A DNA stretch of 64,000 bases from Candidatus Synchoanobacter obligatus. GTDB lineage: Bacteria > Pseudomonadota > Gammaproteobacteria > Comchoanobacterales > Comchoanobacteraceae. Where the stretch lies: the NCBI RefSeq assembly GCF_024259865.1, contig NZ_JAKUDN010000002.1, positions 509,591 to 573,590 on the forward strand, written 5' to 3'. Below are positions 43,681 to 52,817 of this stretch, piece by piece. The notes under the pieces are model-generated. The model did not search any database. It had not been told where the DNA came from and saw only the letters and a program-made list of their open reading frames with translations. The position numbers were made by a program, and so were the translations under genes. The stretch's first letter is position 1. Every line of letters begins with the position of its first letter.

Positions 43681-45297
43681 ATGACTGCAGTTGATTTAAC
43701 CGTAGTATCAAAGACAGTCTGGCATAAGCTAAGTGCTATGAAAATGGCAACATGGGAAAATGGAATAGATCTACAATTGTTACAAAGGTTATTATTGAAT
43801 TATCTGGATAATGTAGACTGTTTTGAGCCAATTATTGATGTATCTCAAAATCTATATCAGCAACTTTGCTGGGTATATATGTATCAGAGCATGACGTTCT
43901 CTGAGAGACCCTGTAATGATATTTTGTGGTTTGCCGGCATTGATCTGGGTTTTAAAGGGTTTTTGAGTAACTACATAGAGTTTACGACCAGTAGGCTATG
44001 GTTAACGCTGATTCCGGCATCCTATCGTTACACAGCAGATTGTTTTTATAATCGGTTTTTTTTTGGTGCTCACCTCTTACAAGCATGGTCAAGAAACCAT
44101 CAGTTTCTATGTTACTATTATGCTTATTATATGCTTTTAACAATGCCACTTGAGAATACCCCAGAGTTATGGTTACGATATATCCGCCTCCATCGAGATC
44201 TTATTGCGTATTTACAATCATTGCAATCTCAAACCTGGTTTTGGCAATTCGGTCTTAGATCCTTATTATTGAAAGCTATTGATCAGTTGAATCAAGACAT
44301 TATCGCTCTAAATCTCAAGCTAAAGGAGCGCTTCAATATAGACAAATGCTGTGTGCAAATTGGGGATATGTTATTGCAAGAGGGGTTTTATCCTGAGCTG
44401 TTTCAGTTTGTGTTTTCGGCCGAGGAGGTAGACGCCTTAAAAGTTGGTTGGGAGATGTATGCGCCAGAATGTTTGGTTGTTTATAAAGGCCTAACATCAG
44501 ATATATTGTCACCAGAAGAATATGAACTGTGGTGTTCAAGATATTTGATCTTTGATGAGAGAATGATCTTAAGTGGTGGTAGGCAAGGGTACTTATATGC
44601 TCATATTATTCATCGTCTATTAAATAGTGAACCAATAGATGGATCAACATTGGCAGCACTTTTTGAGAAAACCATCTCAAAATCTTTTGGTTTTTGGTAT
44701 CAGTTTCAAGTCATAGCAAAACGCTATAGTAATGAAACACATGAGACATGGGTACATAAAAAAATAATGAGCTGGCAATATGTGCCAGGTTCAATATTTT
44801 TAAATTCTCATGAGCCTATTGTGCTGGCAAAGGTACCTATAAAAGATTATCCGGGTTTTGTGATGAGTTTTCAGCGTAGTCATAATCGTCAGTCGATGCG
44901 AGAAAACTGCAAACAATTGGCGGATTTATCGTTTCAGATAAGTACGGGTTTGACGTTTCAAGCACTTAAAAGCGCTTGGGTGATATGGCAGTCACTGGAT
45001 TGTGTGATGCGCACCCCAGTCTATAATCTAGAGTCATTTCATAAAAAGCTATTATTTTGGTTGGATAGCCATGAGTGCTTGCCTATTCAAGTGAAATACC
45101 AGCTGCAAGCGTATATGGCAGTTCTTGCAAAATATATATGGTATCAGCGTTGGGATAGAAAACGTGTTTCAGATGTATCAGGACAGTTTTCCAAATGTCC
45201 ACATATTGCTTGGCGTATTGGTATGCAGGATATGAAGCAGTTAGCAGATACACCTACGTTTCATCATCAATATTTATCAGGAGATAACAGTCTATGA
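43681..45297 (+). CDS. Unknown 538-aa protein, first gene of a two-gene unit
   Basis: Not recognised. ATG 43681 has GGGAGA upstream; the frame is open from a TTG at 43609 but the added segment is less plausible. The protein is rich in Trp, Tyr, Phe and Leu (many aromatic pairs such as YYYAYYM), probably all-helical, with no clear signal peptide and at most weak membrane stretches. Codon use and composition look like the neighbouring genes. It overlaps the next gene by 4 bp (ATGA), so the two products probably work together. Aromatic-rich helical proteins without homologues are common among lineage-specific genes of intracellular bacteria; no function can be given. Confidence 0.65.
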   Translation: MTAVDLTVVSKTVWHKLSAMKMATWENGIDLQLLQRLLLNYLDNVDCFEPIIDVSQNLYQQLCWVYMYQSMTFSERPCNDILWFAGIDLGFKGFLSNYIEFTTSRLWLTLIPASYRYTADCFYNRFFFGAHLLQAWSRNHQFLCYYYAYYMLLTMPLENTPELWLRYIRLHRDLIAYLQSLQSQTWFWQFGLRSLLLKAIDQLNQDIIALNLKLKERFNIDKCCVQIGDMLLQEGFYPELFQFVFSAEEVDALKVGWEMYAPECLVVYKGLTSDILSPEEYELWCSRYLIFDERMILSGGRQGYLYAHIIHRLLNSEPIDGSTLAALFEKTISKSFGFWYQFQVIAKRYSNETHETWVHKKIMSWQYVPGSIFLNSHEPIVLAKVPIKDYPGFVMSFQRSHNRQSMRENCKQLADLSFQISTGLTFQALKSAWVIWQSLDCVMRTPVYNLESFHKKLLFWLDSHECLPIQVKYQLQAYMAVLAKYIWYQRWDRKRVSDVSGQFSKCPHIAWRIGMQDMKQLADTPTFHHQYLSGDNSL

Positions 45298-45731
45298 CGT
45301 ATTCTAAAGACCTTTTGGTGACTATGGTGCAAGATGCTTTGGTGGCATACCGGGCTACAGTCAGCACAGTCAAGCCTTGGAGGCACAGTCAAATGAGTAA
45401 AATTCTTCAGTTGTGTGAGAGTTGTCAAAGTGACTTTGTTTTATTGTGTAGTATTCTTAAGGTAGTAGAAGAGATTGATAACGCAGCAAGCTCTGGAATA
45501 AGGCGTTTTTTTCTTAAGCCCTCTCGTTTGACTCATTTGATTAAATCGGTTCTTTATGAATACAAAGTGCTGACATTAGAGCACCAAGAAGCAGTCCATC
45601 CCGGCGAGATAAGTAACGTTAGCCGGCTATCCCATGAGCAAGAGCCTGTTGTGATGATTCCTGATCAGCATTTGATGCAACAAGAAGCTATTGATATTGT
45701 GTCACGAGTGAATTTATTAACACATAATTAG
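45294..45731 (+). CDS. Unknown 145-aa protein, second gene of the unit
   Basis: Soluble, probably helical protein (MTYSKDLLVTMVQDAL...), Ser/Leu/Val rich, with an acidic Glu/Pro patch in the middle of the second half. Overlaps the preceding gene by four bases, indicating translational coupling. No motif recognised. Its small size and tight coupling suggest a partner or chaperone of the 538-residue protein; type IV effector/chaperone pairs look similar, but there is no direct evidence. Confidence 0.6.
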   Translation: MTYSKDLLVTMVQDALVAYRATVSTVKPWRHSQMSKILQLCESCQSDFVLLCSILKVVEEIDNAASSGIRRFFLKPSRLTHLIKSVLYEYKVLTLEHQEAVHPGEISNVSRLSHEQEPVVMIPDQHLMQQEAIDIVSRVNLLTHN

Positions 45732-45759
45732 AACCATACATAGAAAAAAACACTATAAT

Positions 45760-45780
45760 TATTGTTTTGAGGAAACAATA
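45760..45780 (+). other. Stem-loop after the two-gene unit
   Basis: TATTGTTT (45760-45767) and AAACAATA (45773-45780) form an 8-bp AT-rich stem with a TGAGG loop. There is no T-tract, so termination is only a possibility. Confidence 0.35.
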
Positions 45781-45835
45781 CTGTTCTGAATACATACAAG
45801 CACCATTGTTTGGCAATGATTTGTAGATAAAAGTA

Positions 45836-45863
45836 TTTACTTTTAGTGTGTTAGAGTTATATT
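45836..45863 (+). promoter_or_regulatory. Promoter of the 48-residue repeat protein
   Basis: TTTACT (45836-45841), 16 bases, TATATT (45858-45863). The gene starts at ATG 45890 with AGGTGAC six bases upstream. Confidence 0.5.
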
Positions 45864-45889
45864 TGTGGCATCAATTAGGTGACAAATAA

Positions 45890-47476
45890 ATGAAAAAAAT
45901 TGATAGTATAAATGCAGCAGTAGCTGCACAGTTAAATGGCATAACGGATAATCAGATCATACTATGGTTTGATGATCTTGTTGGTTCCAATAATATGACT
46001 CAGTTTGGGGAGCTATTTAGAGCGACATTTGAGTATAAAAAAGAGTGGGCAGGTTTTCTCAAGGATAAGTTTATAAAGAGTGAACCCAGCATAGCGTTAT
46101 TACAAGAGATGGTGTATGCCTATCAAAATGCAGGTCATTATGATCAATATTATAGACCTCTTAGTATGATGATTAACCATGATGATTTCAATACGTTGAC
46201 GCTTCTTAATCAGGTTTCTGCTATTGTTAAGTTAGCATATCTTCAGTATATAGGTTATAGCAATCTTACTGCTGATATTGCCCCAAAAGAAGCGCTGAAA
46301 AATTTTCAAAAAGCTAGAGAGCATGATGGATTTAAGGAGAGGAAAGCTGTAGCTCAGGCTGAGAGTATTTATCGTATCGCACGGCTGCAGAATGAAGGGT
46401 TCAGTGATCTTGATATTCATGAGGCGAAACAAGAGGCATATACAAATTTTCAGACAGTCAGAAAGCATGATGGCTTTGGGGCCTTACAGGCTGTAGATCA
46501 GGCTTTCACTCTTTATAATATAGCCATGCTCCAGTTGGTAGGATATAGCGATCTTGATCTTGGTGGCGCTAAAAGAGAAGCACTCAAAAATTTTCAGTTA
46601 GCTCAGGCGCATAATGGTTTTCATGGGGTATGGCCTGTAGATCAGGCCAGCACTATTTATTGGATAGCACAGCTACAGTATGACGGATTCAGTCATCTTT
46701 GCCCTAAGGAAGCTAAAGAAGAAGCGCTGCGTCATTATAAAGAAGTAAGAGTACACGGCGCATTTGAGAGGTTGGCGGATGTCATTCAAGCGCATACTCT
46801 TTATAGTATTGCATGCCTACTAAAAGAACGAGGTACGGCTGAAGGGGAAAAAGAAGCATTCATCTACTTTCAACAAGCAAGAATGCATGGTGGTTTTTTG
46901 AAGCTAAGTAATCTGAGGCAAGCTGTTGCTATTTTTTATATAGCACAGCTACAGTATGACGGCTATAGTTCTCTAAACCCCACTGAATCTAAGCAGCGAG
47001 CGCTTCGTGATTTTAAGCAAGTAAGAGCTCATAACGGGTTTGGGGATATCAAAGCGGTATTTCAAGCCCTAACTATCTCTATGATAGCTACCTTACAGGC
47101 TTATAGCGCTAATACAATTGAGTCTAAAAAAATAGCGCTTAAGAACTTTCAAGATGCTACTAGGCATACTAGGTTTGAAGATTTGACAGATGATATTAAG
47201 TCCTCAGTGCTTATAAATATGGGAGTATTGTATGAAATTTATAAATTTGGTTTGGAGGATGCATTAGAAAGAGCGTTGGACTCTTATAGAAGAGTTGCTG
47301 AAGATTCTAAAAATAGTCAAGTAGCTAATGCCAACATTCAGAGAGTAGAGGCTAAGATTCAGAGAATAAGTGTTCAAAAAGCAGCACTCAGTCTTGTGTC
47401 TCTGGGGTCTAATCGTCAGGCTTCTTCTAGTGATAAGGAGTATGGTAACCCAGCAAAGAAACCTAGATGTACCTAG
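45890..47476 (+). CDS. Helical-repeat protein with 48-residue units (TPR/Sel1-like)
   Basis: 528 residues, no signal peptide. From about residue 108 to 440 there are seven units, six spaced by 48 residues and one by 44. Each has a helix with (D/A)QAxxIYxIAxLQ, then a turn GYSDL, an (E)AKxEALxNF helix and (V/A)RxHxGF. Conserved QA pairs mark 109-110, 156-157, 204-205, 252-253, 300-301, 344-345 and 392-393 approximately. The pairing of two helices per unit suggests a TPR/Sel1-like solenoid used for protein binding, but with its own consensus. The tail is polar and ends in KKPRCT. A truncated relative follows immediately. Eukaryotic-like helical repeats are frequent in effectors of intracellular bacteria, so secretion is a possibility; not shown. 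Confidence 0.8.
   Translation: MKKIDSINAAVAAQLNGITDNQIILWFDDLVGSNNMTQFGELFRATFEYKKEWAGFLKDKFIKSEPSIALLQEMVYAYQNAGHYDQYYRPLSMMINHDDFNTLTLLNQVSAIVKLAYLQYIGYSNLTADIAPKEALKNFQKAREHDGFKERKAVAQAESIYRIARLQNEGFSDLDIHEAKQEAYTNFQTVRKHDGFGALQAVDQAFTLYNIAMLQLVGYSDLDLGGAKREALKNFQLAQAHNGFHGVWPVDQASTIYWIAQLQYDGFSHLCPKEAKEEALRHYKEVRVHGAFERLADVIQAHTLYSIACLLKERGTAEGEKEAFIYFQQARMHGGFLKLSNLRQAVAIFYIAQLQYDGYSSLNPTESKQRALRDFKQVRAHNGFGDIKAVFQALTISMIATLQAYSANTIESKKIALKNFQDATRHTRFEDLTDDIKSSVLINMGVLYEIYKFGLEDALERALDSYRRVAEDSKNSQVANANIQRVEAKIQRISVQKAALSLVSLGSNRQASSSDKEYGNPAKKPRCT
46205..47210 (+). repeat. Seven degenerate 144-bp (48-residue) coding repeats
   Basis: Protein-level repeats with the core QA-IA-LQ-GYS-L-EAK-EAL-NF-R-H-GF. 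The fifth unit is shortened by four residues. DNA identity between units is moderate, so the array is not recent. Confidence 0.8.
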
Positions 47477-47865
47477 AAGAGTAGCCCGACAGTTAAATGA
47501 TACATCGGATGTTCAGATCTCACTATGGTTTAGCAAATCTATATCTTGGAGGACTTAGTGATCTTGGGATTAATGCAGCTAAAAATGAAGCATTCTTGAT
47601 TCTTTTACTATTAAGAGGCCATGCTGGATTTGGGCTGCTAGGAGATTCTGACCGGTCGAATGTGCTGATGAATATAGGGATATTATGTGAGCCAGGGCCT
47701 TCTGGTTTAGATGATCGCAGCGTATTTAGGGTTGATACTAACGCACTTTCTCCGGAATCTATAAGGCTAGAAGGTATCATTGAAAAGCAAGCTCCAGTGT
47801 CGCCTCAGTCAAATAATTACTGTGCTAAGGAAAAGGGTTCCTTAGCAAAAAGACCTAGATTTTAA
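47476..47865 (+). pseudogene. Collapsed tandem paralogue of the 48-residue repeat gene
   Basis: Immediately after the previous stop, a reading frame encodes RVARQLNDTSDVQISLWF, which matches VAAQLNGITDNQIILWF near the start of the 528-residue protein; the DNA also matches (45918-45968 against about 47479-47529). It then jumps frame to YLGGLSDLGINAAKNEAF, one repeat unit with RGHAGFG, and then to the conserved end (SNVLMNIGILCE... to KRPRF), which parallels SSVLINMGVLYE...KKPRCT. So the N-terminus, one repeat and the C-terminus of a second copy remain, joined by a large internal deletion and a frame change. A frame from 47497 to 47865 (122 codons) is open and might still be translated. Confidence 0.75.
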
Positions 47866-47883
47866 TGAATTAAGTTAACCTTG

Positions 47884-48729
47884 TTATTGGTGTAATAATC
47901 GACTATGAGCAGTAGGTTGCTCTTTTTGGTTTGGGGCCTTTGGGCAGGAGTCCATCATGCAAAGGGAGGTTGCCAATATGATACTATCGGGTAAAAATTT
48001 AAAACCTGAGGGGAGCATTAGACGGCATATTAACAGTTGTGGAAGATAGTGCAGTGACCTGTAATATGGTGAAGGGGGATTGGAGAGTGGGTCCATTAAG
48101 TGGAAGTCTGCCTTTTTATGCGGTGAGTCATACGATAAAAGTAATGCATATGTGGTCATAAAGCTGGTTAGGGGATTTGTGAATAATATCAGGACCAAAA
48201 TAGAGACACATGCAGCGACCATTGGGTAGCTTAATGTGATTCGAGAATGTAATAGAGCCTTTATGCTTAGTGATAGATAATGTTTGGAAAATGCCGCACT
48301 AAACCCAAATGGTTCCCAGCCTAATCGAATATGATGACAGCCCTTAATTTTTTGACGGTATAGGGGAATCCAGTGTCGATATTTTAAAATCAATGTATTG
48401 AGATGTGTGGTGATTTTTGATGAAAGACTGTCTCTTGTTGTTCGGCCCATGCCTGAGAATGATACCGTGTTGGATGCTGTCTGTTGCGGCGTGGAGCTGT
48501 TGAAAATTTTCTTCCAAAATTCTGACTGTGCATTAGATATTTTTAAAAGCGGCGGGGGGCTTATTTGGTAGTAAGACTGATAGAGCTGATTCAGGGTGTA
48601 TAGAGTGAATGCTATGATTTGGTATTGGGGAAACCATATTGACGTTAAAAAGATGCTTGCTAATAAGAGCGTATGACGGGTGCGGGTATAGTCTGGAAAC
48701 ATCACTGTTAACCTATTTATGTATAACAT
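47884..48729 (-). CDS. Unknown membrane protein, up to 281 aa
   Basis: The frame opens at 48729; an internal ATG at 48702 (MFPDYTRTRH) is a more natural start. Hydrophobic segments at about 18-50 and 165-195 flank a long basic, polar middle containing Ser/Thr-rich stretches and many His/Tyr/Arg residues. The C-terminus is Pro/Ser-rich with several Cys. No family recognised. It is convergent with the pseudogene and divergent from gltX and appears to be the last member of the accessory stretch. Confidence 0.5.
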   Translation of the reverse strand: MLYINRLTVMFPDYTRTRHTLLLASIFLTSIWFPQYQIIAFTLYTLNQLYQSYYQISPPPLLKISNAQSEFWKKIFNSSTPQQTASNTVSFSGMGRTTRDSLSSKITTHLNTLILKYRHWIPLYRQKIKGCHHIRLGWEPFGFSAAFSKHYLSLSIKALLHSRITLSYPMVAACVSILVLILFTNPLTSFMTTYALLLSYDSPHKKADFHLMDPLSNPPSPYYRSLHYLPQLLICRLMLPSGFKFLPDSIILATSLCMMDSCPKAPNQKEQPTAHSRLLHQ

Positions 48730-48768
48730 TATTCTAAGTTAAACCGGTCTTCTTTGCTAGTTGGAAGA

Positions 48769-48797
48769 TTGCATTAGTTGAAAATTTTTATTATGAT
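48769..48797 (+). promoter_or_regulatory. Promoter of gltX
   Basis: TTGCAT (48769-48774), 17 bases, TATGAT (48792-48797). Transcription should begin near 48804, so the in-frame ATG at 48778 cannot be used from it; this supports ATG 48826. Confidence 0.6.
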
Positions 48798-48825
48798 CAG
48801 AGATATATTTTACAGGAGAGTACCG

Positions 48826-50229
48826 ATGTCGATGAGGGTTAGATTTGCACCATCACCAACAGGATCACTACATTTAGGGGGTGTGCGCACCGCATTATAT
48901 AATTTCTTATTAGCAAAAAAGAATGGCGGAGCCTTTGTCATTCGGGTTGAAGACACAGATTTAGAAAGAAACCAGCAAGGTGCTGAGAACAATCAGTTGG
49001 CAGATTTGGCATGGTTAGGGATTGAGGCAGATGAGGGCCCTAATAACCCTGGTGATTATGGTCCGTATTATCAAAGTAAACGTCAGGATATCTATCAACA
49101 GCATGCAGAGACCTTGGTAAAAGAAGGGAAAGCCTTTTATTGTTTTTTAACCGATGCTGAGTTAGATGCACTTCACTCCCATGAAAACCGTCAGCTGAAA
49201 AGTCCTTATAGAGATACGTCTTTAGAAGAGGCTCAAGCAAAGATTGATGCAGGTGAGTCATGTGTCATTCGCTTTAAGAATAATTGGGATGATCGGGTGT
49301 TTCAATTTGACGACCTTGTTCATGGAACGACTGAGCTGGCTGGAGATATGGTTGGTGATTTTGTATTGATTCGGTCAAACAAGCAGCCAGTGTATAACTT
49401 TTGTTGTGCAGTTGACGACCATTTAATGGCAATTTCACATGTATTGAGAGGAGAAGAGCATTTGTCTAATACCTTAAGGCAATTGATGATCTATGATGCT
49501 TTTGGTTGGGATATCCCGCAATTTGGTCATTTATCGATGATTTTGGGGGCGAACCGTAAGAAGTTATCGAAGCGAGATGATGCGGTGTCGGTAAAAGATT
49601 TTGTGTCATCAGGGTATTTGCCTCAGGCGATTTTAAATTATGTTGCGCTATTGGGTTGGTCTCATTCTGATGGTGAGGAGAAGTTCACGCTTGATGAGAT
49701 GATCAGTTCTTTTACGTTAGACCGTGTGAACAAATCTCCTGCCATGTTTGACCGAGACAAACTAAACTGGTTGAACCATTACCACTTAAACCAATACCGT
49801 TCTGAAGAGGTGGCTCAGGCACTGCAAGATATTTCATCGTCGCCTTTGTTGAATGATACAGTCTGGTTTGAGCAGTTTTGGACACTGATAGGGCATCAAT
49901 TTCATACTCTCCTTGAAGTGAATGACACCTTAGCGTTCTTTGAGCAGCATGAGATTCGAGATAAAGAATTACTATTGGGTGAGGGTAGAGACGTTGTCAC
50001 AACATTTCAGGGAATTTTATCCAATGAATCAAATTATAGTGAAGAGGCGTTTTTATCAGCCATGAAGGCAACGGGTGAACAAATGGGTGTTAAGGGCAAG
50101 CGATTATTTGCACCCATTAGAGTAGCACTAATTGGTATCCAGTCTGGTATGGAGCTAAAGGTTATCGGTGCCTTGATGACAAAAGATCAGGTATTAGAAC
50201 GTATCAACGCGGCTCTTTTGGTAGGATAA
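48826..50229 (+). CDS. gltX: Glutamyl-tRNA synthetase
   Basis: Class Ib synthetase of 467 residues from ATG 48826 (MSMRVRFAPSPTG), with AGGAGAG five bases upstream. The HIGH signature is HLGG in PSPTGSLHLGGVRTAL and the KMSKS signature is KKLSKRDDAV. The length is normal. It charges tRNA-Glu, and possibly tRNA-Gln if the organism uses the GatCAB route, which cannot be judged here. The 3' end overlaps the convergent transporter gene by 26 bp. Confidence 0.97.
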   Translation: MSMRVRFAPSPTGSLHLGGVRTALYNFLLAKKNGGAFVIRVEDTDLERNQQGAENNQLADLAWLGIEADEGPNNPGDYGPYYQSKRQDIYQQHAETLVKEGKAFYCFLTDAELDALHSHENRQLKSPYRDTSLEEAQAKIDAGESCVIRFKNNWDDRVFQFDDLVHGTTELAGDMVGDFVLIRSNKQPVYNFCCAVDDHLMAISHVLRGEEHLSNTLRQLMIYDAFGWDIPQFGHLSMILGANRKKLSKRDDAVSVKDFVSSGYLPQAILNYVALLGWSHSDGEEKFTLDEMISSFTLDRVNKSPAMFDRDKLNWLNHYHLNQYRSEEVAQALQDISSSPLLNDTVWFEQFWTLIGHQFHTLLEVNDTLAFFEQHEIRDKELLLGEGRDVVTTFQGILSNESNYSEEAFLSAMKATGEQMGVKGKRLFAPIRVALIGIQSGMELKVIGALMTKDQVLERINAALLVG

Positions 50230-51493
50230 CCTCTTCAGGAATATTGACATAGGCAAGGCCAATGAGCCCGATGATTAGGAATACGATTATCGTGCTCATG
50301 CCTAAGGTTTGAGAGCCAGTGTAGCTTGTAACAAACCCAAGAGCCAGGGGGCCTAAGAAGGCTGTGATCCGACCAGACAAAGCATATAAACCAAAAAATT
50401 CAGCCTGAGAGTCTAAAGGACACATTTTGGCCATAAGAGAGCGGCTTGACGTTTGTAATGGTCCAACAAATGTGGTGGCTATCAGCGCCAATGACCAAAA
50501 TGTAGATAGATCATTGGTTGTCAAAAGAAAGTATATGGTCACAGACAAAATGGCCAAACTTCCCATAATGGTCTTCTTTTCTCCAAAAACGCTGTCGCTA
50601 TAGCTGGCTAAAAAGCAGCCTAAGCCTGCTGTCAGGTTGCAAGCAATGCCAAAGTAGATGATATCTTCAAATCCCATATTGAAGGTGCTAGCGGCATAGA
50701 TGCCAGCAAAGCTAAATAAGGTATTGATACCATCGGTGTAGATCATACGGTAAACAAGGAAGTAGTAAATATAGGGTGTGGACTCAGTCTTTTTAATAGA
50801 TTGTCTAACCTGGCCAAATGCTTGGTGTACAATACTTCTAAGCGGGGGTAGCTGGAGGGATGATTTTTCTGATGAAATAAATAGTATGGGCAGTGAAAAC
50901 GCCAAATACCATGTTCCAACGATAGGACCAATCATTCTAATATGAGCGGCATTGCTCTTTGTTATCAAGCCAAATAATGGTTGGTCTGGTAGTACAATGG
51001 CAACCAAACAGAGTCCTAGGCAAAAAATCCCCGCAATATAGCCAAGCCCCCATGCAAATCCTGATATTTTACTGAGGTCTTTCGGTGTGGTAACTTGTAC
51101 CAAATAGCTATTGTAAAAAGCGCTTGAGACCTCAAAGCCAATAGAGCCTGTAATGCAGAGTGTCATGGCTAAAATCATATAGTCAGGACTGGGCTGAACG
51201 AACCACAATAAGTATGCACAAATGATATTGATGGCTGTGAAAAAACGAAACCAAGAGAGGCTGTTTTTTAGCGTGTCAGATATAACGCCAGTGATAGGGG
51301 CTAAAATGGCAATAATAATACCAGAAATAGTCAATGTATTGGCCCAATAGATATTGCCTTCCACAGGGTTGCTGGCAACCGAATTGACAAAGTAATTGGA
51401 AAAAATAAAGGTTATAATTAGAACAGGCCACACACTGTGCGCCCAGTCATACAAGCACCAAGCGAACTGGTGGTATTTGGTCGGTTTCATCAT
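50204..51493 (-). CDS. MFS transporter of the UMF1/Atg22-like family
   Basis: 429 residues with 11-12 TM segments. The N-terminal FAWCLYDWAHSVW, TIPG-like central loops, and LKNSLSWFRFF match the UMF1 family (vacuole effluxer Atg22-like). YALSGRITAFLGPLALGFV near the C-terminus is also typical. Role inferred: efflux or exchange of amino acids or similar metabolites across the inner membrane. It overlaps the upstream DegP-like gene by four bases (ATGA), so they are co-translated. Confidence 0.88.
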   Translation of the reverse strand: MMKPTKYHQFAWCLYDWAHSVWPVLIITFIFSNYFVNSVASNPVEGNIYWANTLTISGIIIAILAPITGVISDTLKNSLSWFRFFTAINIICAYLLWFVQPSPDYMILAMTLCITGSIGFEVSSAFYNSYLVQVTTPKDLSKISGFAWGLGYIAGIFCLGLCLVAIVLPDQPLFGLITKSNAAHIRMIGPIVGTWYLAFSLPILFISSEKSSLQLPPLRSIVHQAFGQVRQSIKKTESTPYIYYFLVYRMIYTDGINTLFSFAGIYAASTFNMGFEDIIYFGIACNLTAGLGCFLASYSDSVFGEKKTIMGSLAILSVTIYFLLTTNDLSTFWSLALIATTFVGPLQTSSRSLMAKMCPLDSQAEFFGLYALSGRITAFLGPLALGFVTSYTGSQTLGMSTIIVFLIIGLIGLAYVNIPEEVILPKEPR

Positions 51494-52728
51494 CTTATTG
51501 GTACGAAAAATATTTGTTGCTGTCGTTGTATTTCAATTAAATGGGTTTTATTTGGTTGAAATGCATTCTGTTTGATGTCATTAAAGCTTCGAATTGGGAT
51601 GTTGTCAACTGATTTAATAACATCTCCAGTTTGTATTCCGCTGAGAGCGGCGCTTGAAGGATATGATACTTGGTGAACTTCAATACCTTGGTCAACTTTT
51701 CCATCCAGTTGCATATGTTGGTACTCCATTAAATTAAGTCCCCAAGTGCCTAGAGAATTATTGGGCCTTTGATGGGGCGAGTCTGTTTTAATTCTTGTGG
51801 TAAAAACTTTATGTCCCCGTAAATAGCTCATGGATAGCAGGGTCTGATTTCCCTGGGCTGTGATCAAGCTTGCAAAGTGCTGTGGCGATAGAATGTTAAT
51901 ATCATTCACCGCTAAGATAACGTCTTTAGCTTCTAAATTAGCCCGTTCTGCAGGTGAGCCGGGGTATACTTCGCTCACAAGTACACCATCATGATTAGAA
52001 ATGTCTAACGCATCTTTTATTTCAGGGGTTAGTGACTGGGTGGCCATACCAATCCAGCCAGGATTTACATGACCTTTGTTAATTAATTGTTTGATTACGG
52101 GAGTTGCGATGTCTGCTGGGATAGCAAATGCGATACCGATATTGAATTTAGGACCAAAAATACCACTGACAATTCCTACTAACTCACCATTTTTGTTTAC
52201 CAATGCGCCACCAGAGTTTCCAGGGTTAACGGCAGCATCAACTTGGATATAACTTTTAACTCTTGAGCTCAAGCTCACTTGCCGATCAATGTGACTGACA
52301 ACACCATGGGTCAGTGTTTGGTCAAAACCAAATGCATTTCCAATTGCTGTCACAGAGTCACCTGCATGCAAGTGGTGTGATTCACCAATTGATATGGGCT
52401 TAAAGGGTTGGTTGGGCAATGGCTCTATTTTTAGGACACTGATATCAAACTCGGGTGCTGCACCTATGACTCTTGCAACTGCTCTTTGCCCTTCGTGGGT
52501 CTGTACAACAATCTGCATGGCTTGTTGGATAACATGATGATTGGTGACAATATAGCCATCTTCGGATACGATGACGCCTGAGCCAAAAGCCTTGTTTTGC
52601 CCGGTGTTGTGGTCATAATACTCAACATAGACACCCACAACTGACTCCATGAAGTCATGAGGAGTATTATCAGAACTGGCTAGTGAAGCCAATGATAGGA
52701 AAGTAAAAAACACTCTGAGAAAAAACAT
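51490..52728 (-). CDS. degP: DegP/HtrA-family periplasmic serine protease
   Basis: 412 residues with an N-terminal signal peptide (about 1-19), a trypsin-like domain with His65 (NHHVI), Asp95 (DISVLK) and Ser172 (GNSGGAL), and two PDZ domains at about 235-310 and 330-405. DegP/DegQ enzymes degrade or refold misfolded envelope proteins. The protease loop LA looks short, closer to DegQ/DegS size, but two PDZ domains fit DegP/DegQ; the choice of paralogue name is not certain. Start ATG 52728 has AAGGAGG upstream. Confidence 0.93.
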   Translation of the reverse strand: MFFLRVFFTFLSLASLASSDNTPHDFMESVVGVYVEYYDHNTGQNKAFGSGVIVSEDGYIVTNHHVIQQAMQIVVQTHEGQRAVARVIGAAPEFDISVLKIEPLPNQPFKPISIGESHHLHAGDSVTAIGNAFGFDQTLTHGVVSHIDRQVSLSSRVKSYIQVDAAVNPGNSGGALVNKNGELVGIVSGIFGPKFNIGIAFAIPADIATPVIKQLINKGHVNPGWIGMATQSLTPEIKDALDISNHDGVLVSEVYPGSPAERANLEAKDVILAVNDINILSPQHFASLITAQGNQTLLSMSYLRGHKVFTTRIKTDSPHQRPNNSLGTWGLNLMEYQHMQLDGKVDQGIEVHQVSYPSSAALSGIQTGDVIKSVDNIPIRSFNDIKQNAFQPNKTHLIEIQRQQQIFFVPIR

Positions 52729-52756
52729 AAAGTATCCTCCTTGGTACTTATGAGTT

Positions 52757-52786
52757 ATTCTAAAGGATATTACTTAAGCTTGTCAA
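52757..52786 (-). promoter_or_regulatory. Promoter of degP-like gene
   Basis: On the minus strand a perfect TTGACA (52781-52786), an 18-base spacer and TAGAAT (52757-52762), 29 bases upstream of the start codon. It is a housekeeping-type promoter, not an evident sigma-E or sigma-32 promoter. Confidence 0.7.
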
Positions 52787-52817
52787 TCGTGATCTTAAAA
52801 ATGGTTAACACGGGAAC

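Noticed and set aside
47497-47865. Treating this 122-codon frame as an intact gene.
   Set aside because: Its first codons overlap, in another frame, a clear match to the start of the preceding repeat gene, and only one repeat plus the C-terminus remains; remnant of a paralogue is the better reading.
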